This document shows, in pieces, positions 47,301 to 58,710 of a stretch of 64,000 bases of DNA (position 1 is its first letter; every line of letters starts with the position of its first letter). Origin of the DNA: Pseudoips prasinana. Its lineage: Eukaryota > Arthropoda > Insecta > Lepidoptera > Nolidae. The stretch is taken from assembly GCA_951640165.1 (NCBI GenBank), contig OX621241.1, positions 15,815,001 to 15,879,000 on the forward strand. Direction: 5' to 3'. The notes beneath the pieces are model-generated. The model searched no databases. It was not told the origin of the DNA and worked only from the letters and a program-made list of their open reading frames with translations. The translations under genes were made by a program, and so were the position numbers.

Positions 47301-48401
47301 GCTTTATTATTATTATATTATAATACTACCACTTGGTACTACGTGTAATTAGTATCAAGCTGTTTCCTCAAACTTGATCACGATGCGCTACCATACGTTT
47401 AGAGAACTTGAGTTCAACATCCACCATAGTGTGTTGTTTTTGTTTTTAACGCCTTCTTACTACATTTTAAGAAATGCCTACACCAAAATAACAAACACCC
47501 GTGAACATACACATTCCACATGATTATGAGTGAGAAAAAACAACCGTTTTAATGATCTCGCGTGTTGGTTTCAGCGATGGATCATTATTTGATACATAAC
47601 ATAACTCACTGTTAGTTATATATTACTCAATTGAGACGAGACTGAAATTATTATCCAACGAATCTATGGGCATATTTATAGCGTGAATAATTACTTTTAT
47701 TGGCCAGTCCAAGTCTAGCCAGTATTTTTAATACCTAACGCTGTATTATAAATCTTTCAAGTATGGCACAATATACCTCAATTATCTCGAACGGAGAAGA
47801 TTAATCAACTGTCTAAACTATAAATATTGGTAAAATATTCGAGATAACGAGTTATAAGAAAACCTAAAAAGCAATATAATCACCGAAGTGACTTCCATCA
47901 TCAGATTTAATCTTTAAGTGTATTGGAATTAATTTATGAATTTTGTAGGTATTCGTTTAGTTGCGAATCGGTATTCTTTTTAATTACTACGCCCGCACCA
48001 GTATCAAATCCCTGTGTCGCGGAGTACTTTACCTCTATAAACATATAATAGACGGACACAAATTACATTCAGACTCAGAACAACTATTTATGGGTCACAA
48101 AAATAGTTGTCCGGCATGGGACTCGAAACCCGGACATGAAGCGGCACGGCGACTGTCTTAGCATTACAGTGTAGCCTAAATTAATAATAGTTTAATAAAG
48201 TTTATATTTTTGTTTTGTGTAAATATTTTTAAGTTTTGATCGTATTGGTTAGTTACTTAGAGCCTGTACACACCACGTTTTTTACGCGCCGTAGACGCGC
48301 GTTTCTAAAACGCGCGTCGACGACGGCGCGCTTTTATCGTACAGAGCAGTTTGGTGTTTGTTTGAATCGATACAAACGCGATGCTAACGCGCGTCTGTAT
48401 C
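44224..48401. repeat. Palindrome B: 1978-bp arms around a 222-bp centre
   Basis: Arms 44224-46201 and 46424-48401 have equal length and are reverse complements with very few differences (seen: one near 46091/46539 and one near 45820/46806). They contain ordinary intronic sequence plus a family 2 SINE in mirror image, so a genomic segment has been inverted-duplicated. The left arm starts within a MITE. The right arm stops inside the mirrored MITE and is joined to a second copy of the core repeat at 48400. Confidence 0.9.
46135..46423 (+). repeat. Core repeat, copy 1, with terminal hairpin, at the centre of palindrome B
   Basis: Starts ATCAGGCGTTACTTTGCGGA; contains AATCATGCCGGGATGCAATT, CACCGCCCTCCCGCCCGCAA and ACATGCGCCAGCACGATACC. 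It then continues with CACGTGTTTCGGTCCTCCAC and a 25-bp perfect hairpin (AACTCGTCGAGTGCTCGAAG at 46363, mirrored to 46417). The first part is identical in copies 2 and 3. Confidence 0.85.
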
Positions 48402-48582
48402 AGGCGTTACTTTGCGGAAATCCATAACAATCAAAATACAAAATCAATATGTAGTGTTAATTCCGCTAATTGTCAGTTTAATCATGCCGGGATGCAATTT
48501 GCACCGCCCTCCCGCCCGCAAAAACGTGCACATGCAAGAAGGACAATATCAAAAAGCAAATTACATGCGCCAGCACGATACC
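48398..48582 (+). repeat. Core repeat, copy 2
   Basis: From ATCAGGCGTTAC to CAGCACGATACC it matches 46135-46318 with no difference that I could find. It bridges palindromes B and C. Confidence 0.9.
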
Positions 48583-48596
48583 AATATTATAAAGGC

Positions 48597-51500
48597 CACA
48601 CTAATATTATAAAGGCGAAAGTTTGTGAGTGTGTATGTTTGTTACTTCTTCACGTCTAAACGGCTGAAGCGATTTTAATAAAATTAGGTATGGAGTTAGT
48701 TGATACCCTGGCGTAACACATAGGCTATAATTTATAAAGTTTAGCTTGGGGCACAGCTAGTATGTTATAATTTCAACATGTAACTGAACATTTTATTAAT
48801 CAATTCAATAGTTCCAGTGTATATTGAATTGCTTCATCCGTGAACCCGGACTTAGAGCTAAAATCATTTATCAAATTGTCTTTGTGTACAGGCGTTTCAC
48901 ACAGTTATCTGTCTTGAGTAGCTCGCCTAATGAGAACACGTCTTAACGTTGTCTATCCTACGTGAAAGAGTTACAGGCCGAGTGTTCGCAGAGATTTATA
49001 CCGCGAGTAAATAATTCCACTTTAGCTACCATTTCCACCGTCTAGTTGATTTATGCACTGTTTTAGGATTCCGCATTTAACTGGATAATACGTGGATATT
49101 TGGAGTTACGACTTGCCTGTTCCTTGGCCTAATTGGCTGATAGGCAACGTACAGCCATAATCTAGAATCATGATCCATTAAATCTCTATAAATAACTGAA
49201 CTGCTGCCTCTATTTGATTGCTTATAGTATTCTTTCTTGTGTCACAGGTAAGCCGGTCGCTATTTGTCTGAGTCCTTGCAGGTTCGGTGCCTGTGGGTGC
49301 CGCTCTATCCATATTGTCATAATTATCGTAAAGGTACAGGTTGAACATTGAAAACGATTAGTTTGGGAAACTATGAGACTATCACAGATAGAATAATACG
49401 TTCTTAGCAACCATGACGGTGATACTTTTTTTTTTTAAGACAACGCACGCACTATGGACCTAATCCCTGTTTTGCGGGGTACTTTACAAACATATAATAC
49501 ACGGACACAAATTACATCCAGACTCAGAACAACTACCTATTTATGGGTCACACAAATAGTTGTCCGGCGCAACTATTTGTGTGACTCGTACCCGCGACAA
49601 GATGAGGCGAGGCGACTCTCTTAGCCGCTGCGCCAAACGTGCTGTCGTGCACTTTATGGGACTAGTCCCTCCCTCTTACGGCCTACTGCAACTTTTGTAA
49701 GCCAGGATTAAAATTATATCCATATTAGAATTATATCCATCATTTGGGTTGATACGCAGTAATCTTCACGTTCCGCAGGCAGGCTGTTGATCGCCGTATG
49801 ACTATAATAGTGGTCAGAGAGGCGTCGCTGTCCATTTTCTGCTAGATACTCCCTCAAGATGACTTCTACGTCACCCTCGGGGGCATGGTGCTCTTCGTCG
49901 CCGTCACAACCCGGCACTGTTATACCCTAATATTCGTGTCAGCTAAATAAAATCCACTGTTGGACAAACAGCCACCTACCCCACCCTACCTACCCTAATA
50001 TTCTCAGACGGGTTGGCGATCGAAATATTATAGTTATTACCGTTAAACTATATTATAGTTTAACGGTTGCCTGGAAGAGATCGCACCTAGCGATAAGGCC
50101 GCCATTTGTACAATATTGATAACATACTCATAGTTCTTTGTATGTAATATGTTTTGGTGTACAATAAAGAGTTACTTACTTATAATCTTAGTTCACAGAG
50201 AGACGCTATTGTTCGTGCTTTGGTAGATATTCGATTTGGTAGATATGTGATGAGCCCATGGGGAGCGTAGGGGTCCTGAAGAAATGCTAAACCTACCAAA
50301 GCTCGGACAGCAGCTTCTCTTTGTGAACTAAGACTATAACACTGCGGTCCAACCCGTCTGCCAAGCGTGACAATTATGGCATTCCCCATTCTAAGGGGAG
50401 GTCCGGGGTGATAATATTCGAGGCTGCGCTGTTAGTATTGAAGTGTATCGGTATTAATTTATGCCATAAATATAATACTCGTAAATTATAAAGATATTTT
50501 TCTACCCAATATTTATGACCTTATTCTTTTCCACACTTGTTTTTATTTCTCATCAAGCTTTTACTAATCTACAACAGCTCGTAATGTAGGTAAGTCGTAA
50601 ATACAATATATAGATAAATAATAATAAATTCTACGCAGAGATGAGCTTTTGATTTATTATATTACATTTTAATGTACTGCACTCTTCGGTTTATGTATAA
50701 AAGTTACGATCGTACATCTAAACGATTTGTTAAAATGTATGACGTGTTGAAACCAACTCTTCATAAATTAATTTTTAGTAGATGTTGCGGAATAAGTAAT
50801 TTCTTTGGAAATAGTTTCTTCTTAGTATTTAAGAAGTCAACTAGGCATGAAACTTACATTTTTATAGATTGTTGAGAGCGCAATAGTTGCATTTAATTTA
50901 GAAATAGAGGGAAAATGTACACGCCCAGATAAATAGCTGCCTCACTGGTCTAGCCGTAGCGTATTCAGTCAGTCCGTTAGTCATGTGAGGTCCTGGGTTC
51001 AAATCTTCGGTCGGGCCAAAAGTGAATTTGTAAAGAAATTTTGTTTTTAAGAACGTGAATTTTAGATATATATTTTTTGATAGTATTTAAAAAAAGGAAA
51101 ACATGAACCTTGCAAATTGAATTTTGAACGATGCGCATGGTTTTTCGAAAAAGCAGTACCGCAGTTTCATAAACTGCGGAAGGAATAGAACAGATAAAGA
51201 AGTGAAATAATCGTAACAAAACTTGAAAAATGCTATGGCATCTATGTCATTAATTCACAAATGACTCAATTCTCGCATGAAAACTCAATAAATTTCACCG
51301 ACCGAATTTCTTAAGAAATTACCCATAACTTTTTCATTTAATTAAACATTTTATACAATTTAAAGAAAACTCACAAAATGAATGAGCTCCGTCAAATAAG
51401 ACATACTTTTAAACTGGTTTTAATGACAAAAATATCAATATGGTACCGCCGCTTAAATAAGCTCTAATTAATTACATATTTCCCCCTTTGCTTTGCCACC

Positions 51501-52231
51501 ACGATATTTTACACAGAACCTAGTAGAAATGTTTATATTATTACTATTATCTTATCGACCTGTTTCTGTGGTTGTGTCTTGTGGTTAGTGACCCTAACTG
51601 CTAAACCAGAGGTCGTGGGTTGTTGTCGAACCTCATCCAGAACGAATCATTGTGTGATGAGCACGATTATTTATATTGTTTCTAGGTGTAATTTATTTAT
51701 AATATGTATGTATTTAGAAATATATAAGTAAGTTTATCAGTTGTCTGGATGTAATAATACAGGCTCTGCCTAGTGTGTTAGTTCTTCCAAGATATATTTT
51801 ATAAATTCCCAGTTATAATTTAACTTAATTACTTATGTAAACATCATACCATTTGTGCGTCTTGACACTAAGGCCCATTGTTTCCACCCAAAGCGAAAAA
51901 ATATATAACGTTCAAAAATATGTTTTCATTAATTAGCGCATACGCCATCAAACTAGCCATCTCAAGACACGTATTCGTGTTCTCAAGTAATTTTATTATC
52001 CCGCTCATATTAAACGCGGGGCCAGACTCCTTAATTTACAGGTAAGCCCTTAATTATCCGTGACTTCTCTATTGCTCCTTTTATAATCTTATAGGTACTT
52101 AAGTTTAAAGATAGATCAAAATACAAAATCAATATGTAGTGTTAATTCCGCTAATTGTCAGTTTAATCATGCCGGGATGCAATTTGCACCGCCCTCCCGC
52201 CCGCAAAAACGTGCACATGCAAGAAGGACAA
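48597..52231 (+). repeat. Palindrome C, left arm
   Basis: Begins at CACACTAATATTATAAAGGC and ends in the core repeat (AAGAAGGACAA). Confidence 0.9.
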
Positions 52232-52267
52232 TATCAAAAAGCAAATTACATGCGCCAGCACGATACC
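52117..52267 (+). repeat. Core repeat, copy 3, at the centre of palindrome C
   Basis: From ATCAAAATACAAAATCAATA to CAGCACGATACC it is identical to copies 1 and 2 but lacks their first 29 or so bases. The inverted partial copy at 52268-52385 begins at TTGTCCTTCTTTCATG. Confidence 0.9.
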
Positions 52268-55200
52268 TTGTCCTTCTTTCATGTGCACGTTTTTGCGGGC
52301 GGGAGGGCGGTGCAAATTGCATCCCGGCATGATTAAACTGACAATTAGCGGAATTAACACTACATATTGATTTTGTATTTTGATCTATCTTTAAACTTAA
52401 GTACCTATAAGATTATAAAAGGAGCAATAGAGAAGTCACGGATAATTAAGGGCTTACCTGTAAATTAAGGAGTCTGGCCCCGCGTTTAATATGAGCGGGA
52501 TAATAAAATTACTTGAGAACACGAATACGTGTCTTGAGATGGCTAGTTTGATGGCGTATGCGCTAATTAATGAAAACATATTTTTGAACGTTATATATTT
52601 TTTCGCTTTGGGTGGAAACAATGGGCCTTAGTGTCAAGACGCACAAATGGTATGATGTTTACATAAGTAATTAAGTTAAATTATAACTGGGAATTTATAA
52701 AATATATCTTGGAAGAACTAACACACTAGGCAGAGCCTGTATTATTACATCCAGACAACTGATAAACTTACTTATATATTTCTAAATACATACATATTAT
52801 AAATAAATTACACCTAGAAACAATATAAATAATCGTGCTCATCACACAATGATTCGTTCTGGATGAGGTTCGACAACAACCCACGACCTCTGGTTTAGCA
52901 GTTAGGGTCACTAACCACAAGACACAACCACAGAAACAGGTCGATAAGATAATAGTAATAATATAAACATTTCTACTAGGTTCTGTGTAAAATATCGTGG
53001 TGGCAAAGCAAAGGGGGAAATATGTAATTAATTAGAGCTTATTTAAGCGGCGGTACCATATTGATATTTTTGTCATTAAAACCAGTTTAAAAGTATGTCT
53101 TATTTGACGGAGCTCATTCATTTTGTGAGTTTTCTTTAAATTGTATAAAATGTTTAATTAAATGAAAAAGTTATGGGTAATTTCTTAAGAAATTCGGTCG
53201 GTGAAATTTATTGAGTTTTCATGCGAGAATTGAGTCATTTGTGAATTAATGACATAGATGCCATAGCATTTTTCAAGTTTTGTTACGATTATTTCACTTC
53301 TTTATCTGTTCTATTCCTTCCGCAGTTTATGAAACTGCGGAACTGCTTTTTCGAAAAACCATGCGCATCGTTCAAAATTCAATTTGCAAGGTTCATGTTT
53401 TCCTTTTTTTAAATACTATCAAAAAATATATATCTAAAATTCACGTTCTTAAAAACAAAATTTCTTTACAAATTCACTTTTGGCCCGACCGAAGATTTGA
53501 ACCCAGGACCTCACATGACTAACGGACTGACTGAATACGCTACGGCTAGACCAGTGAGGCAGCTATTTATCTGGGCGTGTACATTTTCCCTCTATTTCTA
53601 AATTAAATGCAACTATTGCGCTCTCAACAATCTATAAAAATGTAAGTTTCATGCCTAGTTGACTTCTTAAATACTAAGAAGAAACTATTTCCAAAGAAAT
53701 TACTTATTCCGCAACATCTACTAAAAATTAATTTATGAAGAGTTGGTTTCAACACGTCATACATTTTAACAAATCGTTTAGATGTACGATCGTAACTTTT
53801 ATACATAAACCGAAGAGTGCAGTACATTAAAATGTAATATAATAAATCAAAAGCTCATCTCTGCGTAGAATTTATTATTATTTATCTATATATTGTATTT
53901 ACGACTTACCTACATTACGAGCTGTTGTAGATTAGAAAAGAATAAGGTCATAAATATTGGGTAGAAAAATATCTTTATAATTTACGAGTATTATATTTAT
54001 GGCATAAATTAATACCGATACACTTCAATACTAACAGCGCAGCCTCGAATATTATCACCCCGGACCTCCCCTTAGAATGGGGAATGCCATAATTGTCACG
54101 CTTGGCAGACGGGTTGGACCGCAGTGTTATAGTCTTAGTTCACAAAGAGAAGCTGCTGTCCGAGCTTTGGTAGGTTTAGCATTTCTTCAGGACCCCTACG
54201 CTCCCCATGGGCTCATCACATATCTACCAAATCGAATATCTACCAAAGCACGAACAATAGCGTCTCTCTGTGAACTAAGATTATAAGTAAGTAACTCTTT
54301 ATTGTACACCAAAACATATTACATACAAAGAACTATGAGTATGTTATCAATATTGTACAAATGGCGGCCTTATCGCTAGGTGCGATCTCTTCCAGGCAAC
54401 CGTTAAACTATAATATAGTTTAACGGTAATAACTATAATATTTCGATCGCCAACCCGTCTGAGAATATTAGGGTAGGTAGGGTGGGGTAGGTGGCTGTTT
54501 GTCCAACAGTGGATTTTATTTAGCTGACACGAATATTAGGGTATAACAGTGCCGGGTTGTGACGGCGACGAAGAGCACCATGCCCCCGAGGGTGACGTAG
54601 AAGTCATCTTGAGGGAGTATCTAGCAGAAAATGGACAGCGACGCCTCTCTGACCACTATTATAGTCATACGGCGATCAACAGCCTGCCTGCGGAACGTGA
54701 AGATTACTGCGTATCAACCCAAATGATGGATATAATTCGAATATGGATATAATTTTAATCCTGGCTTACAAAAGTTGCAGTAGGCCGTAAGAGGGAGGGA
54801 CTAGTCCCATAAAGTGCACGACAGCACGTTTGGCGCAGCGGCTAAGAGAGTCGCCTCGCCTCATCTTGTCGCGGGTACGAGTCACACAAATAGTTGCGCC
54901 GGACAACTATTTGTGTGACCCATAAATAGGTAGTTGTTCTGAGTCTGGATGTAATTTGTGTCCGTGTATTATATGTTTGTAAAGTACCCCGCAAAACAGG
55001 GATTAGGTCCATAGTGCGTGCGTTGTCTTAAAAAAAAAAAGTATCACCGTCATGGTTGCTAAGAACGTATTATTCTATCTGTGATAGTCTCATAGTTTCC
55101 CAAACTAATCGTTTTCAATGTTCAACCTGTACCTTTACGATAATTATGACAATATGGATAGAGCGGCACCCACAGGCACCGAACCTGCAAGGACTCAGAC

Positions 55201-55869
55201 AAATAGCGACCGGCTTACCTGTGACACAAGAAAGAATACTATAAGCAATCAAATAGAGGCAGCAGTTCAGTTATTTATAGAGATTTAATGGATCATGATT
55301 CTAGATTATGGCTGTACGTTGCCTATCAGCCAATTAGGCCAAGGAACAGGCAAGTCGTAACTCCAAATATCCACGTATTATCCAGTTAAATGCGGAATCC
55401 TAAAACAGTGCATAAATCAACTAGACGGTGGAAATGGTAGCTAAAGTGGAATTATTTACTCGCGGTATAAATCTCTGCGAACACTCGGCCTGTAACTCTT
55501 TCACGTAGGATAGACAACGTTAAGACGTGTTCTCATTAGGCGAGCTACTCAAGACAGATAACTGTGTGAAACGCCTGTACACAAAGACAATTTGATAAAT
55601 GATTTTAGCTCTAAGTCCGGGTTCACGGATGAAGCAATTCAATATACACTGGAACTATTGAATTGATTAATAAAATGTTCAGTTACATGTTGAAATTATA
55701 ACATACTAGCTGTGCCCCAAGCTAAACTTTATAAATTATAGCCTATGTGTTACGCCAGGGTATCAACTAACTCCATACCTAATTTTATTAAAATCGCTTC
55801 AGCCGTTTAGACGTGAAGAAGTAACAAACATACACACTCACAAACTTTCGCCTTTATAATATTAGTGTG
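52268..55869 (-). repeat. Palindrome C, right arm
   Basis: Mirror of the left arm, about 33 bases shorter overall. Confidence 0.9.
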
Positions 55870-55909
55870 ATGCGTAATTGCAATCAATAAGTAAAAACAC
55901 TCGCTGTGT

Positions 55910-56190
55910 GGTGACGGTGGCGAATATAAGAATATCATCACTCCATCTCATCCCGTGGTTGGCGTAGAAGTCGACCCGAGGGAATATCAACCAGAGGAAA
56001 AGCAGCAGCTTCCTTCTGAGTACTTCGACCATCTTACTGCGATCGTCAACCCGTCTGCCAAGCGTGGCGATTATGGCTTATCCCTCCAACATGATTCTTG
56101 GGGAGGCTATTCTCCAGCAGTGGACTTCTATGGCTGTTATGATGAAGTAAACACATTGGTTGCGGCTTTGGCTTCTACTCTAGTTGATGG
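55910..56190 (-). repeat. Family D repeat, minus orientation
   Basis: GTAGAAGTCGACCCGAGGGA, ATCGTCAACCCGTCTGCCAA, GCAGTGGACTTCTATGGCTG. The open frame of 82 codons over it is repeat-derived. Confidence 0.5.
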
Positions 56191-56314
56191 CTTTCCCGTG
56201 TGAGATGAAACACGTGTTGTTGAACATAGCCCAGCAAGATAAGTAGTAAGAACTATTGGTCCGCCTAAATCTGACGTGGAAATGACATTACTTACTACGT
56301 CATTAACTTAGTTC

Positions 56315-56590
56315 TTACTGCCAAGACTCAGTTGGTAGTGCACCAGTCTTCTCATCCAAAGGTCGCGAGTGTAATACTCTCACAAGAAAAAAATTGTGTT
56401 CATGAACATGTCTATTGGTCTTAGTCTGGGTGTATTGTATGTAATTAAGAATATGTATTTATTAATGATAATAATTATATATAAAATAATTTATTATTTA
56501 TAAAATAAATAATTAGTTAAATCCGCTGTCGAGTATCCATAGTACAAGGTTTGTTTAGTTTGCGTAGGATGGAGCTGTGTTGCGACATGT
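56315..56590 (+). mobile_element. SINE family 1, diverged copy
   Basis: CTCAGTTGGTAGTGCACCAG head, CATGAACATGTCTATTGGTC, then TATCCATAGTACAAGG and TTTGTTTAGTTTG. Confidence 0.5.
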
Positions 56591-57299
56591 CCCCGCTATA
56601 AAGAAAAAAAAAGAATCCTTCGTGTGCCAGTCGGACTCGTGCTTGGGCGGTTATTTTATTTATTTATTTATATACGGGACAGCAACAGCTGATAGTCTTA
56701 GTAGTAAATATTATTGACCATTTATGTATGACATTTATTTATGTACGTGTACTTTAATTTATCCCGCATCGAGAATTGCCGCCATGACCGAAAATTTAAT
56801 TAGACCAGAGAGTAGATTTAAATTAGTTTGTCCATCTACTGTTCTATGGACTTGAGTACGAATTTACATATTATTTAGATTTATTGTTTTCAGCCATTTA
56901 CTATTATGCAGTACTTTAATATCTCTCTCAACATCCGCGATATGTAAGCTGACATTGCCGATAAATGAGAACGCTACCTAACGAAAAGACGAATGGCTAT
57001 AAACTTGGCAGCAGTGCTACTCTGTTTCCTACTGTTCAAAATAAAAATGTTTAGATGTAAACATTGATGTCTGATGCGAATAACGGAATAAAGTATTTTC
57101 GCTTCACGCGCTGGAATTTCCTGGAATATTTTCAACCAATTTACGTTTCCCGTTTAAAAATAAATAGTTAACATAAAAAAATAGACTAAATATACTTTAA
57201 GATAAGTTTATCATGTTTTAATACCCACACAAATATTCACATTTATATTTCATGTAAAATCATTAAATATTTTTAAGCATAAGTGACACTCACTCACGC
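56591..57299. other. AT-rich sequence, nothing recognised
   Basis: Only a short fragment at 56625-56652 (GCCAGTCGGACTCGTGCTTG) recalls the end of the element at 30503-31086. Confidence 0.4.
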
Positions 57300-57575
57300 G
57301 CACACTCATAATAATGTCCTCGTAGCCGAATTTCGGCCACGGCGACCAGTTTCAATGAGACTAGCCATCTAAGCGGGCCATATTATAGTGCACAAGTGTG
57401 TGCGCAAACACAGGGGCACTTTCTATTCCATCGCTCTCAGGATCCGTTTGGACGACTAGCGCCACGACCGGAAAGAGGTCAACTACAGGATCGCCGTCCC
57501 CTCCGAGGCAAGGGGGTATAATACCGCCAACTGCCAGACTTCGGACTGATACTAAGATTTTTTTTTACATAAACA
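57300..57575 (-). mobile_element. SINE family 3, minus orientation
   Basis: GCCATATTATAGTGCACAAG, GGGGTATAATACCGCCAACT and ACTTCGGACTGATACTAAGA mirror 41695-41930. Confidence 0.6.
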
Positions 57576-58112
57576 TCCCAAAATTAAACACATTTTGCTA
57601 CAAATATGTTGAATTTCTATCTATGTACACTTATTTTTGTTGTTTCTAGTTTTAAAAGAACGGGGGTCCTAGCACAGGTATTTTCTATTCTTAAAGGCTG
57701 CTATGTAGGATTAAATATTGTAGAACATAGTATAGTAAATAAATTGATTATTGCTAATATTAACTTATTCTACCGAGAAAAATCCTAAATAAAAAAAAAT
57801 TGGACTGGTATTCAATGAAAGTAAATAAATACTACTTTTTAATAATTGTAGAAGCTTATATAGCGCAACATATGTATCTGTATAAAATCAATCATGCCCA
57901 TCTTTTTCATTTTTTGTCATAAATGGTATTGAATAGTCCGGATCTCAAACCAACACTCTCTACCAATCCGGGTTAGGCGCTCTGCCGTTAAGCTACGAAC
58001 GATAAACACTGGTAGATCAAATTTAGGATTCCCTTGCTAAAGATGTTATCCGTGGGCAAGGGAATCCTGATCTTAAATTTATGATTTACCATTTTTTAAA
58101 TTTATAATCAAT

Positions 58113-58536
58113 ATTATATACAACGTGTAACAGAAAGTGTGAACGTAACTTAAGGGGGTTACAGGGTATCAGGACGGCTACCTGTGGACGAAACTTCAAA
58201 CAGAAATAATCATTTTTTATTCAACTAGTAATTTATTTTTCTATCGACAACCTAAATCAACAAGTAAGATTACCGACATTATGAACAACACTAACAAAAC
58301 TCAGCCGCAAGGGTAATGAACCTTATAGCGTAAATCAGAATCAGCTGTGCTGTGTTAGTACGGATGTTCGTTATATCGATAAAAATACTTGTCGATATAT
58401 TGAATGGTATATTATTTTACGATCAAGATTAAAATGATGGTATTTCGGTATGAGATTTTGTGTATAGGTAGGCTTAAGGAGACCGTATATGCCCCTTAAG
58501 TTACGTTCACTCTTTCTGTTACACGTTGTATATAAT
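58113..58536. mobile_element. DNA-transposon-like MITE with 45-bp terminal inverted repeats
   Basis: 58113-58157 (ATTATATACAACGTGTAACA...AACTTAAGGGG) is repeated inverted at 58492-58536 with one mismatch. The 424-bp element has no coding capacity. Confidence 0.8.
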
Positions 58537-58550
58537 AATTTATAAATAAT

Positions 58551-58710
58551 AAACAGCCGAAAGACGCTCACTGCTGGACAAATGCCTCCTCTAAGGATCT
58601 CCATAATGGCCGGTCTTGTTATGCCCGCAACCAGCAGCTTCCCGCGACCCTTGCAAGATCCGCCTTGTCGGGGGCCTTCCTACGCGTCTTCCGGTTCATG
58701 GATAGTGCCA
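58551..58710 (+). repeat. Dispersed repeat module
   Basis: CCGAAAGACGCTCACTGCTG, CAGCAGCTTCCCGCGACCCT and TACGCGTCTTCCGGTTC. Related to 34645-34810. Confidence 0.5.

Larger units (their letters stand above)
48597..55869. repeat. Palindrome C: about 3.6-kb arms around a 36-bp centre
   Basis: Arms 48597-52231 and 52268-55869 are near-perfect reverse complements. The main difference is about 32 bases at 50540-50571 absent from the right arm; single-base changes are rare. The arms carry mirrored copies of family 2 SINE (49440-49660/54800-55020), family 3 SINE head (50937-51030/53430-53565), family 1-like SINE (51545-51790/52697-52920), a LINE tail and family D repeat. The outer ends are the repeat CACACTAATATTATAAAGGC. 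Every small open frame here occurs twice, in mirror image. Confidence 0.92.

Noticed and set aside
50180..50389. Small frames that occur twice (for example here and at 54077-54286)
   Set aside because: Duplicated only because they lie in the arms of palindrome C. They are derived from dispersed repeats.
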